Part shown: positions 24,624 through 33,774 of the stretch, piece by piece
Layout of the letters: every line of letters begins with the position of its first letter
Numbering within the stretch: the first letter of the stretch is position 1
Origin: Microscillaceae bacterium
Lineage (GTDB): Bacteria; Bacteroidota; Bacteroidia; Cytophagales; Microscillaceae
Length of the DNA: 36,941 nt
Assembly (NCBI GenBank): GCA_025054775.1
Contig: JANWZA010000005.1
Location: 1 to 36,941, forward strand
Direction: 5' to 3'
Notes under the pieces: generated by a model
Database searches by the model: none
Told to the model about the DNA's origin: nothing
What the model saw: only the letters and a program-made list of their open reading frames with translations
Made by a program: the position numbers and the translations under genes

Positions 24624-26342
24624 TTATTTTCGCGGGGCAGGAGCATTATACAATAGTTTGTAGTATTCGTCTGCCATACGTGTGGAGGTGAAATAAGCTA
24701 ATACATCTTTGCGGCTTTGTTTTACAATTTCAATCCATTTATCAGGATTATCATAGTAGGTAGGAATTACCTCTTTTTCAAGAAGGTTGTATATATTGTT
24801 ACAATCCTGTTTGTCAATTTCTTCTATGGGTAGGGTTTCATCTACTATAGGGGCGACAAAACTATTGACACCATGCTTGGCAAACTCACAAATCCAGCCG
24901 TCAAGAATAGAGACGTTTACGGCGCCGTTCATAGCGGCAGTCATACCACTTGTACCGGAGGCCTCGCGCGGTCTGCGTGGGGTATTGAGCCAAACATCTG
25001 CGCCGCATTTGAGCAAGCGCGAGAGGGTCATTTCATAGCCTGTAAGAATAGCCAAATTAGGATAGTTTTTAGTAAATTCTACTAATTTATTAAAAATTTT
25101 TATTGCACTTTGGTCAAGGGGATAGGGTTTTCCTGCCCAAATAATTTGAATAGGATACTTAAGATTTTTTACTAATTTCTCAAATCGCTCTAAGTCTTTC
25201 AAAAGGAGATCGGCACGTTTGTAGCTGGCAAAACGTCTTGCCCAAACGATGGTCAGGATTTCAGAGTGAAATATTTTTCCTGTTTGGTCAGCTACTACGT
25301 AAAAAAGATCTTTTTTCATTTCGTGTTTTCGTTCGATAATGGCTTCTTTATCTCCTGACTCACAGGCACGTGCAAAGGCTTTATCTTCCCAAAATTTTTG
25401 GTCTTGGGCATTAGTAATAGCAATTATCTTGCAAATATCAGGGTAAGGTTTCCACATTTCTTGGGCAACTTTGCCGTGCAGTTGCGAAACACCGTTAGCA
25501 ATTTTAGAGAAACGCAAAGCTGTAAGTGTATAATTAAGGCGAGGCTCGTTATAGGTAAATTTCAAAATTTCTTCTTTGGAAAGGAACTTGCCAAAAAAGC
25601 ACATTTCGTTCAAAAAGTGGGCATCATGTTCCTCATTTCCAGCCAATTCAGGAGTGTGGGTAGTGAAGACAAAATGCTTTTTAAGTTCTTTGATATTGTT
25701 GTTAAATTTTTCATTTAGAAGATAAAAAGCCAAAGGCAGGGCGTGTCCTTCGTTAATGTGATAAATATCGGCTCCTCCTAAAATATCTACTAATTTGCCT
25801 CCTCCAATTCCCAAGACAATGCTTTGAGCTACGCGTGTCTGTACGTTGTTATCGTATAAACGTTCTGTAATGGTACGTGCAAGGTAGTCATTTTCAGGCA
25901 CATCAGTACTCAAAAAGTACATAGGTACAGTACCAAATACCTCAGGAGCGAGATAATAGACTTTTACCCAAACATTAGGGTTTTGATGTACTTGTACGGT
26001 AAGTTTGATGCCTGTATCTTGTAAGTAGCTGTATGATTTTTCTTTGAATAGTACGCCCATTGTATTGTCAGGGTTGCGTACTTGGTCATAATAGCCAAAT
26101 TTCCAAAGGATACCAATGCCGATAAGGTTTTGCTTCAAATCATAAGCACTTCTCATGTGCGAACCTGCCAAAAAGCCTAAACCTCCTGAGTAGATTTTGA
26201 AGTGTTGGTCAATAGCAAATTCCATACAGAAGTATGCTACCTTCTTTTTGTATTGCTCTGCGGGTGTGTAAGGATGCGCCCACTTTACAGCGGGTTTAGA
26301 GGTAGTTTCAACTGTTGTTTTTACTGCCGCTTTTCTTGCCAT
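24624..26342 (-). CDS. glgP: Alpha-glucan phosphorylase-family protein (short GT35) with Thr at the PLP-lysine position
   Basis: A 572-residue protein aligned by eye with the short archaeal/Thermotoga-type GlgP family, which releases glucose 1-phosphate from glycogen using pyridoxal phosphate. Landmarks are YSGGLGFLAGSH (51-62), INEGHALPLA (197-206), FTTHTPELAGNEEHD (226-240), the phosphate-contact segment ARRFASYKRADLLL (368-381) and WLNTPRRPREASGTSGM (451-467). The residue after GTSGM, which is the PLP Schiff-base Lys in phosphorylases, is Thr468 here. Some positions that are usually Asp or Pro (LAGDH, THTPVPAG) also differ. It may have lost phosphorolysis, use another residue, or belong to a diverged clade. 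No glycogen genes are adjacent. The N-terminal 30 residues are a Lys/Thr-rich extension. Confidence 0.88.
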   Translation of the reverse strand: MARKAAVKTTVETTSKPAVKWAHPYTPAEQYKKKVAYFCMEFAIDQHFKIYSGGLGFLAGSHMRSAYDLKQNLIGIGILWKFGYYDQVRNPDNTMGVLFKEKSYSYLQDTGIKLTVQVHQNPNVWVKVYYLAPEVFGTVPMYFLSTDVPENDYLARTITERLYDNNVQTRVAQSIVLGIGGGKLVDILGGADIYHINEGHALPLAFYLLNEKFNNNIKELKKHFVFTTHTPELAGNEEHDAHFLNEMCFFGKFLSKEEILKFTYNEPRLNYTLTALRFSKIANGVSQLHGKVAQEMWKPYPDICKIIAITNAQDQKFWEDKAFARACESGDKEAIIERKHEMKKDLFYVVADQTGKIFHSEILTIVWARRFASYKRADLLLKDLERFEKLVKNLKYPIQIIWAGKPYPLDQSAIKIFNKLVEFTKNYPNLAILTGYEMTLSRLLKCGADVWLNTPRRPREASGTSGMTAAMNGAVNVSILDGWICEFAKHGVNSFVAPIVDETLPIEEIDKQDCNNIYNLLEKEVIPTYYDNPDKWIEIVKQSRKDVLAYFTSTRMADEYYKLLYNAPAPRK

Positions 26343-26516
26343 GTTTTTTTGAAAGAAAATAAATTAGAAAATGTATGTGTTGTATGTATGATAAAGGGTT
26401 TGAGGTAATAATAAGAGTTTTAGATTTATCCAGGAAATTTACCAAATAATCATATAGTGATATGGTTTTGCAGAAGAAAATTAAAAACCTGCCTTACTTT
26501 CATATCTCTTCATATT

Positions 26517-26912
26517 TTACAGAAAGATACAAGCCTTTCCAGTTTTCTTTACTTTCCCAAATTTTATGGCATCTTCCCAAATATTCTCTCCTTCTAAAAC
26601 TTTTTTTGTTAGTTTTTTCATAGGTTCTGCAAGTGGAACGTTAATTTTGAGCGTTAGTTGTAGTTTGGTTTGCTTAGATAAATTTTTGACACTGAACATC
26701 AACTCTTTCAAGGATTGCAAATAGTCAAATTTATTTTTATCTATTTCAATTTGATTTTGTATGAATGGTAAACCTTTGGTGGCTACTACTGGAATGAGAA
26801 CAAAATAAATCCAGTAATCTTGTTCAAAGAATAACTTATCAATCACTTTCAATCCGTTCACGGCTATCCATTTATTGCCTTTTTGCATAGTTTTCACTTC
26901 TATTTTTCTCAC
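26517..26912 (-). CDS. Small protein of unknown function
   Basis: A 131-residue basic protein starting at GTG 26912; an in-frame ATG at 26888 is the alternative start and would remove eight residues. No signal peptide and no membrane helix. One hydrophobic segment (DYWIYFVLIPVVATKGLPFI) could be a buried strand-turn-strand. The remainder alternates strands and Lys-rich helices and ends KKTGKACIFL. I do not recognise the family. It lies 174 bases upstream of the phosphorylase gene on the same strand and is divergent from the CcoI gene. Nothing in its context points to a role, and the coding status rests on length and codon pattern only. Confidence 0.6.
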   Translation of the reverse strand: MRKIEVKTMQKGNKWIAVNGLKVIDKLFFEQDYWIYFVLIPVVATKGLPFIQNQIEIDKNKFDYLQSLKELMFSVKNLSKQTKLQLTLKINVPLAEPMKKLTKKVLEGENIWEDAIKFGKVKKTGKACIFL

Positions 26913-27269
26913 CTGAGCACATTTATTATATATTATATGGAAAGCCCATTAAAGCCTGAAAGTCGTTTTACCAATTCAATTTTAGCCCCTTGAAAGTTTC
27001 TAAGGAACACACTAGCCCTATGCCTACCTTTTCAACAGCTTTACTATATTCCATGTTTGTGTTGCTTTACCCAAATAAATGAAGTAATTTTTCTTAACCG
27101 CACTGCCATCGCGATAAAGTTTGTTGCAAAAATAGAAATTATTTTGCTTTTCAAGCCTAAAGGCTGACCAAAGTCATTTTTTTTGTGAAAAGAGAAATGT
27201 ACTTTTGTTTAAGAATAGGACAAAAATTGCCCTTAATCTTGTATTGAAAAAATGTAACTGCTTGAAACT
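26913..27269. other. Divergent intergenic region before the copper ATPase gene
   Basis: 357 bases. The right part contains the promoter element TACTTTTG (27200-27207). A small stem AGCC/GGCT (27154-27165) lies about 35 bases upstream of it. The left part shows only AT-rich sequence (tattatatattatat) near the GTG start of the 131-residue gene. Confidence 0.5.
27200..27207 (+). promoter_or_regulatory. Candidate -7 element (TACTTTTG) for the copper ATPase gene
   Basis: Full TAnnTTTG match 62 bases before ATG 27270. A T-run ending TTTTG at 27185 is too close for a normal -33 box, so only the -7 is well supported. Confidence 0.42.
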
Positions 27270-29711
27270 ATGCTCAAAACTCACGTAGGAACCGAACTAA
27301 AATGCTACCATTGCGGAGACTTCTGCCCTGATGATAGCATTTCGATAGAAGACAAGCACTTTTGTTGCTATGGGTGTAAAACGGTATATGAAATTTTAGC
27401 CGAGAGAGATCTTTGTACCTACTACGACCTCTCCGAAAATGGTAAAGGTGGAGTAGGTATTAAGCTAAAAAATCGCAACTTTGGGGAAAAATTTGCCTTT
27501 TTAGATAACCCTGACATAGCTCGCAAGCTTTTGCAATTTGATAGCCCTGAATTACAGAAAATTACACTCTATTTACCTGCTATGCACTGTAGTTCGTGCA
27601 TTTGGTTGTTAGAAAATTTGTACAAACTACGTGAGGGCATACAATTTTCAAGGGTAAATTTTGTACGAAAAGAAATTACGATTGCTTATAATCCCAAACA
27701 AATTTCCTTACGAACCATTGCCGAATTGCTTACCACTTTGGGCTATGAGCCACAAATTAACCTACAAAGTTTAGAGCAAAATCAACACAAACGCACTAAC
27801 CGAAGGCTTATCTACCAAATCGGTGTTACGGGCTTTTGCATGGGCAATATCATGCTTTTGAGTTTTCCTGATTATCTCGTTATCTACGATAAAGTAGAGC
27901 AATTGCATAAATTTTTATTCCTATTGCTCAATGTTTTGCTCTCTTTGCCTGTCTTTTTCTATGGGGCAGTTGATTACCTTACTTCGGCATACAAAGCCAT
28001 TCGCTCTAAAAATATTAACCTTGATGTGCCTATTTCTTTGGGTATTGTTTCGCTGTTTGGGCGTAGTCTTTATGAAATTTTTACTTTTACGGGCGTGGGC
28101 TACCTTGACTCGTTGGCTACGCTTGTGTTTTTGCTTTTAGTAGGCAAATGGTTTCAACAAAAAACTTATGCAAGCCTGTCTTTTGAGCGTGATTACAAAT
28201 CGTATTTTCCGTTAGCCGTGCAAATCAAAAATGCAGATAACAACAGTGAAAAGAGTACACGTTTAGTAACTGATTTACAGAAAAATGACGTAATTATTAT
28301 TCACCACCAAGAGTTAGTTCCAACAGATAGCATTTTACTTAGCCCACAAGCCTTGATTGATTACAGTTTTGTAACAGGTGAGTCTGAACCTATTGTAAAA
28401 CATCAAGGCGATTACATTTATGCAGGAGGCAGACAAATGGGGACTAATATTGAACTTGCTGTACAAAAGAGTGTGAGTCAGAGCTATCTTACACAACTTT
28501 GGAACAGTGATACTTTTCAAAAAAATACCTCCAAAGAGCAAATTAATCGTACTGTTAAATTATTTAGTGTGTGGTTTCTTTACCTTACCTTTGCAATTGC
28601 CTTATCAGCGTGGGCTTTTTGGTTTGTGGTAGATAAATCGGTAATGTGGAATGCTTTTACTGCTGTCTTGATTGTAGCTTGCCCTTGTGCTTTGTCATTA
28701 GCTATGCCTTTTACGTTTGGAAATATAATTCGCATTTTAGGCAAAAATCAATTTTATTTGAAAAATATTGAAGTCATTACGCGGCTTGCAAGCGTCAATC
28801 ATATTGTTTTTGACAAGACAGGCACACTCACTTGTAGCCAACAAAGTATTTTGCAATGGGTAGGAGAAGAATTGAATGAAGATTTGAAAAGCTATATTAA
28901 ATCGGCTTGTGAGCAGTCTATTCACCCTTTAAGTAAACGCATTGCTGAATTTTGGGCAAAAGTGCCAACCTATCCCATCAATCAATTCAAGGAGATACAA
29001 GGCAAAGGCATTGAGGTAGAAATAGAGGGTAATATTTTACAAATCGGTTCGGCAGCTTGGCTCAATGCTCAAAATTGGGGACGGAGTGAAACGAATACTC
29101 ACGTGTTCGTAGCTCTCAATGGTGAAATTTTGGGTTATTTTGATTTTCAACAACACTATCGTTCTGAATTACCGCAAGTTATTCAAAATCTAAAAGCCCA
29201 AGGTTTTACTTTTTCGGTGGTTTCAGGAGATAAATCTGTACACAGACAAAAATTAATTGATTTCTTTGGAGAAGATACTCCTATGCTTTTTGAGCAAAAA
29301 CCTGAAGACAAGCTCAATTACATTGCCAAACTACAAAAGCAGGGTAAAAAAGTGCTTATGGTAGGTGATGGCTTAAATGATGCAGGTGCTTTGCAACAAG
29401 CTGAGGTAGGTATTGCCCTTGCAGAGGATACACTTGCCTTCTCGCCTGCTTGTGATGCTATTCTTGCCGCAGAGAAGTTAGCTTTTTTACCTAACTTCAT
29501 GCGTGTGGCACGCAAGTCTATTTGGGCAGTAGAAATGAGTTTTTGGCTTTCTATTGTCTATAATTTTATCGGTTTAGCTTGGGCAGTCTCAGGAAATTTA
29601 TCCCCACTTTTCGCTGCTGTTCTTATGCCTATTAGCTCTATTTCAGTAGTAGGTTTAGGCGTATTATTAAGTAGTTATATTGCCCAAAAAGCAGGTTTAC
29701 AAACTCACTAA
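27270..29711 (+). CDS. ccoI: Heavy-metal (copper) P-type ATPase, CcoI/FixI type
   Basis: An 813-residue inner-membrane P1B-ATPase. The N-terminus has the cysteine-rich metal-binding region of CcoI/FixI proteins (CYHCGDFC at 12-19 and CCYGC at 32-36). An HMA domain with Cys107-x-x-Cys110 (MHCSSC) follows. Membrane helices surround the CPC ion motif at 471-473 (ACPCAL), the phosphorylation motif DKTGTLT is at 515-521, and the hinge motif GDGLNDAGAL begins near 699. CcoI pumps copper for assembly of cbb3-type cytochrome oxidase. The oxidase genes, which usually sit next door, are absent from this window, so the assignment rests on domain layout. The last 15 bases overlap the convergent ispH gene. 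Confidence 0.9.
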   Translation: MLKTHVGTELKCYHCGDFCPDDSISIEDKHFCCYGCKTVYEILAERDLCTYYDLSENGKGGVGIKLKNRNFGEKFAFLDNPDIARKLLQFDSPELQKITLYLPAMHCSSCIWLLENLYKLREGIQFSRVNFVRKEITIAYNPKQISLRTIAELLTTLGYEPQINLQSLEQNQHKRTNRRLIYQIGVTGFCMGNIMLLSFPDYLVIYDKVEQLHKFLFLLLNVLLSLPVFFYGAVDYLTSAYKAIRSKNINLDVPISLGIVSLFGRSLYEIFTFTGVGYLDSLATLVFLLLVGKWFQQKTYASLSFERDYKSYFPLAVQIKNADNNSEKSTRLVTDLQKNDVIIIHHQELVPTDSILLSPQALIDYSFVTGESEPIVKHQGDYIYAGGRQMGTNIELAVQKSVSQSYLTQLWNSDTFQKNTSKEQINRTVKLFSVWFLYLTFAIALSAWAFWFVVDKSVMWNAFTAVLIVACPCALSLAMPFTFGNIIRILGKNQFYLKNIEVITRLASVNHIVFDKTGTLTCSQQSILQWVGEELNEDLKSYIKSACEQSIHPLSKRIAEFWAKVPTYPINQFKEIQGKGIEVEIEGNILQIGSAAWLNAQNWGRSETNTHVFVALNGEILGYFDFQQHYRSELPQVIQNLKAQGFTFSVVSGDKSVHRQKLIDFFGEDTPMLFEQKPEDKLNYIAKLQKQGKKVLMVGDGLNDAGALQQAEVGIALAEDTLAFSPACDAILAAEKLAFLPNFMRVARKSIWAVEMSFWLSIVYNFIGLAWAVSGNLSPLFAAVLMPISSISVVGLGVLLSSYIAQKAGLQTH

Positions 29712-30569
29712 CTTGTCGCGCACTTCTTCCATAAGCCACATGGGCGTAGAGGTAGCACCACAGATGCCCACGCGGTCATTTGCTTGAAACCACGCAGGGT
29801 TAATATCCTGCACCTTGGAAACAAAATAGGTGTTAGGATTTACTTCTTTGCATACATCGTAAAGTACTTTTCCGTTAGAGGATTTAGAGCCTGCTACGAA
29901 TACGATTTTATCAAATTGTTTAGCGAAAGTTCTTAGTTCGGTATCTCTGTTGGATACTTGTCTACAAATGGTATCGTTAGCATTTACTTGAATACCTGCC
30001 CGTGTAAGAGTTTCTGTAATCTTGTAAAAACTCTCAGTGCTTTTGGTAGTTTGGCTGTAAAGGGTTATGCTCTTGGGCATATTTTCTATATCTAATTCGC
30101 TAATATCTTGAAAAACAATGGCTTCGTTATTAGTCTGTCCTAATAATCCAATAATTTCAGCGTGTCCGTGTTTGCCGTAGATGTAAATTTTTTCATTTTT
30201 GTCATACGAATTTTTAATGCGATTTTGTAGCTTTAATACTACGGGACAGGAGGCATCAATCAGTTCTAAATTATTTTTGAGAGCAATTTGATAGGTACTT
30301 GGAGGCTCTCCGTGAGCTCTAATGAGTACTTTTTCGTTGTAAATATTAGCGAGGTCTTGGTGAGTAATCACTTGTAGGCCTTTCTTTTCTAAGCGTTTTA
30401 CCTCCTCGTCGTTGTGAACTATATCGCCCAAACAATACAATTTGCCTTCTGCATCTAAAATTTCCTCTGCCATTTCTATGGCATACACAACGCCAAAACA
30501 GAAGCCCGAGTTGGCATCAATTTTTACATCAAGGTTTAGCGTGGTAGAAGTCATACAAAATAGTTGCAA
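29697..30569 (-). CDS. ispH: 4-hydroxy-3-methylbut-2-enyl diphosphate reductase
   Basis: Last step of the MEP isoprenoid pathway: makes IPP and DMAPP from HMBPP with a [4Fe-4S] cluster; cytoplasmic. The 290-residue product has the three cluster cysteines at 24 (SGFCFGV), 108 (DASCPVV) and 202 (ICRQVSNRD). It also has RAHGEPP, KHGHAEIIG with the catalytic Glu138, SQTTKST, and the end segment GATSTPMWLMEEV. The ATG at 30569 gives MQLFC before Met6; Met6 (30554) is nearer the usual start. A near-consensus TATTTTTTGC just upstream of 30569 would leave a very short leader, favouring Met6. It is convergent with and overlaps the copper ATPase by 15 bases, and lies downstream of the hydrolase gene. 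Confidence 0.96.
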   Translation of the reverse strand: MQLFCMTSTTLNLDVKIDANSGFCFGVVYAIEMAEEILDAEGKLYCLGDIVHNDEEVKRLEKKGLQVITHQDLANIYNEKVLIRAHGEPPSTYQIALKNNLELIDASCPVVLKLQNRIKNSYDKNEKIYIYGKHGHAEIIGLLGQTNNEAIVFQDISELDIENMPKSITLYSQTTKSTESFYKITETLTRAGIQVNANDTICRQVSNRDTELRTFAKQFDKIVFVAGSKSSNGKVLYDVCKEVNPNTYFVSKVQDINPAWFQANDRVGICGATSTPMWLMEEVRDKLVSL

Positions 30570-30673
30570 AAAATAGAAGGAAAGACAAAAAAGTACTTCT
30601 CAACTGTATAACCCTATAAGTTTTGAAAATGTTTGTGGAAAGGTAGAAAAACTTTGCAAATTTGTAAGATGTG

Positions 30674-31453
30674 TTAGTGCTGTTGTAAGAACTCAATGGC
30701 TTTTTGGTTAAAAAGTTCGGCTTGGTCAATATTTACTACGTGTCCGCAGTCAGGTAAGATAATGAGTTGAGCGTATTTGTGTTTTTTTACTAAATGTTTT
30801 ACTTGTGGCAAAAACATATAATCCTCATCTCCCATGATGTAGAGGGCAGGAATAGGCAATTCTTTTTCATTGAAATAACGAAGCAATGGATTTACCTCGC
30901 TGGTGAGGTGATACCATCGCAAAAACTCTTTTTGGTAAAGTTTTTTCGCTTCATTGATAAACATAAGCCTTGACTTCTTGTGGCGTTTGCGTGGCATAAT
31001 CACCCAAGCGAAGAATTTGTAAATCCACATATACGGTACGAACTGCTTTACCCAATTTCCCAGCCGCATTAAAATATTAGAGCGAATATTAAGGCGAATA
31101 ATCGCTCCTCCTAAAATCATAGACTTTATGCGATGTGGCTGAATCTCACCTATGGTACGTACAATAATACTGCCTAAAGAAATACTTACAAAGTGAGCTT
31201 GCTGAATGCCTACATGGTCCAACACTTCAATGACATCTTGGGCAATGGCTTTGAAAGTGTATTTGTTTTGCATATATTCCTGTAAAAAACTTTTTGACTT
31301 GCCATGCCCGCGCAAATCTACTAACAGCAAATTGAAGTGCTTCTTGAACTCTCGTAACTGCTTATACCAAATAGACGAACTTCCTCCTGCTCCGTGTATA
31401 AACACAACCCAATCCTTCTGTGGTGATAGCACATACTCCTTATAGAAAAGCAT
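30674..31453 (-). CDS. Alpha/beta hydrolase
   Basis: A 259-residue cytoplasmic hydrolase. It has the oxyanion-hole segment VFIHGAGGSSSIWYKQ (17-32), LLVDLRGHGKSK (43-54), the nucleophile elbow VSISLGS with Ser92, acid Asp211 in GDEDYMF and His238 in DCGHVVNID. The lid region (about 120-170) is basic and aromatic. The elbow reads Ser-x-Ser-x-Gly instead of Gly-x-Ser-x-Gly, which is tolerated in some families. The substrate is unknown. It has a good promoter of its own (31489-31520) and lies 104 bases upstream of ispH on the same strand. No neighbour suggests a pathway. Confidence 0.9.
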   Translation of the reverse strand: MLFYKEYVLSPQKDWVVFIHGAGGSSSIWYKQLREFKKHFNLLLVDLRGHGKSKSFLQEYMQNKYTFKAIAQDVIEVLDHVGIQQAHFVSISLGSIIVRTIGEIQPHRIKSMILGGAIIRLNIRSNILMRLGNWVKQFVPYMWIYKFFAWVIMPRKRHKKSRLMFINEAKKLYQKEFLRWYHLTSEVNPLLRYFNEKELPIPALYIMGDEDYMFLPQVKHLVKKHKYAQLIILPDCGHVVNIDQAELFNQKAIEFLQQH

Positions 31454-31488
31454 AGAAAATGAGCTGCTTGAGGTAATAGTTCACAGAG

Positions 31489-31520
31489 CAAAGTTAATAT
31501 TTTTTACGAGTTTTTTGCAA
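31489..31520 (-). promoter_or_regulatory. Candidate promoter of the alpha/beta hydrolase gene
   Basis: Reading on the minus strand, TTG (31518-31520) is followed after 21 bases by TAACTTTG (31489-31496) and then C. Both halves fit the Bacteroidota consensus. The leader to ATG 31453 would be about 30 bases. Confidence 0.5.
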
Positions 31521-31596
31521 TTTAGTATAGATTTTTAATTTCTAGAGGGCAAAACCAGATAAACTAACTAATTTTAATTTGATTATGTTGCCTATT

Positions 31597-33483
31597 TCAA
31601 GGCAAAATTGTTTCAAATTTAGTTGTGTTGCCTGCTTTGTCTGTTACCTCTAATACGAATTTTCCTTGCAAAGGCTTACTCTCGTCTTTTCGCTCTGACC
31701 AAATGTATGCATTTTTGCTTTCGTATTTCATAAGCAAAAACTCCCCATTGAGTGTAGCCCGAAAGTGGGCAATTCCTGAAAGATTATCGCTAATGTAACA
31801 AGCAATTTGCTTATCGCTTTTAGAAGCTAAGCGAATAGTAGGTGGTACATCATCTTTGAGCAAAGCAAAAGTACCAAAGGTATTGCTTTTGAAGGTGAGT
31901 GCAGAGTCTTGTTTCCATTCGGTTTCTTGGTAGTAGTTAATACCATTCTCTTGTAAGTAAATTGCCCATTGCTTGGCGGGTTGCGAAGGAGCAGGGCGTT
32001 TCCATGCCACTTCAAAATGATTGAAAACGGGTTGCAATGGGTTGCCAATTGTAAGTGTTTGCTTATCGCGTTTGAGTTCTAAGTAAAGCGTGTCAAAAAG
32101 TGTATTTTTATCAAAACGAATAGCCAAATCTTCTTCTTGGTACATAAAGTCGCGTTGTGAAGGGATAATCCAAGCAAAAGTAAATGGATAACGAATAGTA
32201 CCGATTTGAGCATAATCAGGCAATCCTTTTCGTAAGTCCCAACAGTAAACTGCCTTGCTTTGCGTTTGATATTTGAATGGCACTTTCTGCACAATTCCCG
32301 CAAAAGATAAAACTATGCTATCGGCTTTTTGTTTAGGGTAATGATATTCTATTAGCAGAAAATTCTCTTGTATTTGATGGCTTACACTTTGCTGATAAGG
32401 TGAAAAATCTACTTGAAAAATCGGTTTGGTGGGTTTGTACCCTTGTACTTCACCTTTCAAAATAGATATGTTACCTGCCGAGTCTTCAGCTTGCAATTCT
32501 ATAATATGTTTTTGGGTATCTCGCAAAGTAATTTTGCCTTTGTATTTGTTGGTTCGGTATGCCCCAAGTAAGTTGCCATCTTGCACGTAGCATCGCTGAA
32601 AGGCTTGGTATTTTTGCTTGTAAGTGGCATAATCTAAATGAACATTCATACAACGGTTATATAAGTGTGGAATTTGGTTCAAGTCATAACTAAAAATTTC
32701 CTGCCCATCTAATAGCAATTTGAGTTTAGTAGTGCCTACTGTAAATCCTGAATAATCAATCAAATCGTAGGTAATAACCTCTACACCAAATGTACCGTGT
32801 ACTTTGGGAATATTCGTAAAAATGTATTGCCCATTAGCTACTTTTTGCACTTGCAAAACATACTTTTCTCCGCTTTGGTTTACTAAGCTACTTGCCTCTA
32901 AAGGTTGAAAAGCAATTTGAGTGAAAACAGGAGGAATGTTATCATTTACTTCGCTCAAAGGGGTAAATTTGAGCGGATTAAGGGCAACATCATCCAAAGT
33001 ACGAATTTCGTAATGCAAATGTGAACCTACCGAAGCCCCTGTATTGCCTATGTAGCCAATTAAATCTCCTTTCTTGATAGGAAATAAATCTTTGGGTGGA
33101 AAAATATCTATGTCAAATCTTTCGGCTTCGTATTGTTTTTGTTTTACATAGGTAGCAAAAGGCTCAGCAAAAGCGTCTAAATGAGCATACAAGGTGCGTT
33201 GATTGCTCTCAGGGTGCATTAAAAAAATAAAATTGCCATATCCATAAGTAGAAGGGCGAAGCATATAGACGTAGCCATCAGCAGCAGCATAAATTTTTGT
33301 GCCTGTTATACCTACAATATCTAACCCTGCATGGAAATGATTTGCCCGAATTTCACCTATGCCGCCTGAAATGAGAGCTTTTTGCTTTGGATTGACAGGA
33401 AAAAGATAGTCATATTGGTAATTGAATTGAGCCTTTGCCGTAAGACAGAATGCCCAACATACCACAAAAAAATAGTTTTGCAT
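31597..33483 (-). CDS. Secreted M23 (LytM-type) peptidase
   Basis: About 628 residues from ATG 33483. A longer frame reaches 33588, but its extra 35 residues come before a clean signal peptide (MQNYFFVVCWAFCLTAKAQ) and are unlikely to be translated. The peptidase domain comes first (about 35-175). Its motifs are His51-xxx-Asp55 (NHFHAGLD), YAHLD with His101, and His155-x-His157 (GSHLHYEI), the zinc and catalytic ligands of M23. The remaining about 450 residues are beta-rich, with immunoglobulin-like repeats ending in LEVTDKAGNTT, likely a cell-envelope or substrate-binding part. It would cut peptidoglycan cross-bridges or similar peptides outside the inner membrane. All key residues are present, so it is probably active. 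Confidence 0.92.
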   Translation of the reverse strand: MQNYFFVVCWAFCLTAKAQFNYQYDYLFPVNPKQKALISGGIGEIRANHFHAGLDIVGITGTKIYAAADGYVYMLRPSTYGYGNFIFLMHPESNQRTLYAHLDAFAEPFATYVKQKQYEAERFDIDIFPPKDLFPIKKGDLIGYIGNTGASVGSHLHYEIRTLDDVALNPLKFTPLSEVNDNIPPVFTQIAFQPLEASSLVNQSGEKYVLQVQKVANGQYIFTNIPKVHGTFGVEVITYDLIDYSGFTVGTTKLKLLLDGQEIFSYDLNQIPHLYNRCMNVHLDYATYKQKYQAFQRCYVQDGNLLGAYRTNKYKGKITLRDTQKHIIELQAEDSAGNISILKGEVQGYKPTKPIFQVDFSPYQQSVSHQIQENFLLIEYHYPKQKADSIVLSFAGIVQKVPFKYQTQSKAVYCWDLRKGLPDYAQIGTIRYPFTFAWIIPSQRDFMYQEEDLAIRFDKNTLFDTLYLELKRDKQTLTIGNPLQPVFNHFEVAWKRPAPSQPAKQWAIYLQENGINYYQETEWKQDSALTFKSNTFGTFALLKDDVPPTIRLASKSDKQIACYISDNLSGIAHFRATLNGEFLLMKYESKNAYIWSERKDESKPLQGKFVLEVTDKAGNTTKFETILP

Positions 33484-33627
33484 AATACAGAAAGTAATAT
33501 TCCTCTCAAAAAAAGTAGAGTACTGCCCCATACTTATAGGAAACAATTGAGAATATATGGCTTGGTACAAAGGAAAACTTTTGGGCAAAAGAAATGAATA
33601 TTACCAACTTTGCAAAATTTTGTATCG

Positions 33628-33774
33628 AAGTTGTTTAGAATGGTAAAAAAGTTCTAATTAAGGGTTTTATTTTTAGGGGTATAATCTGAAATAGGCTTTT
33701 TATGGAAATCTTAAACAAAAATAGTATTCGTAAGTATACGCAGAATGAACAAAAAAATAAGTTCTAAACAACTT
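33628..33774. repeat. Distant perfect inverted repeat, 13-base arms
   Basis: AAGTTGTTTAGAA (33628-33640) and TTCTAAACAACTT (33762-33774) are exact reverse complements enclosing 121 bases without an open frame. It might be the ends of a very small non-autonomous element or a long-range stem, but there is no visible target-site duplication. Confidence 0.4.

Noticed and set aside
24787-25718. Plus-strand frames antisense to the phosphorylase gene
   Set aside because: They follow the codon pattern of the real minus-strand gene and carry no motif or promoter.
30529-30729. 66-codon minus-strand frame between ispH and the hydrolase
   Set aside because: It overlaps both neighbouring genes in a different frame and shows no motif; the intervening DNA looks like leader and promoter sequence.
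33484-33588. 35-residue N-terminal extension of the M23 peptidase
   Set aside because: It precedes a clean signal peptide and has no protein-like features, so the start at 33483 is preferred.
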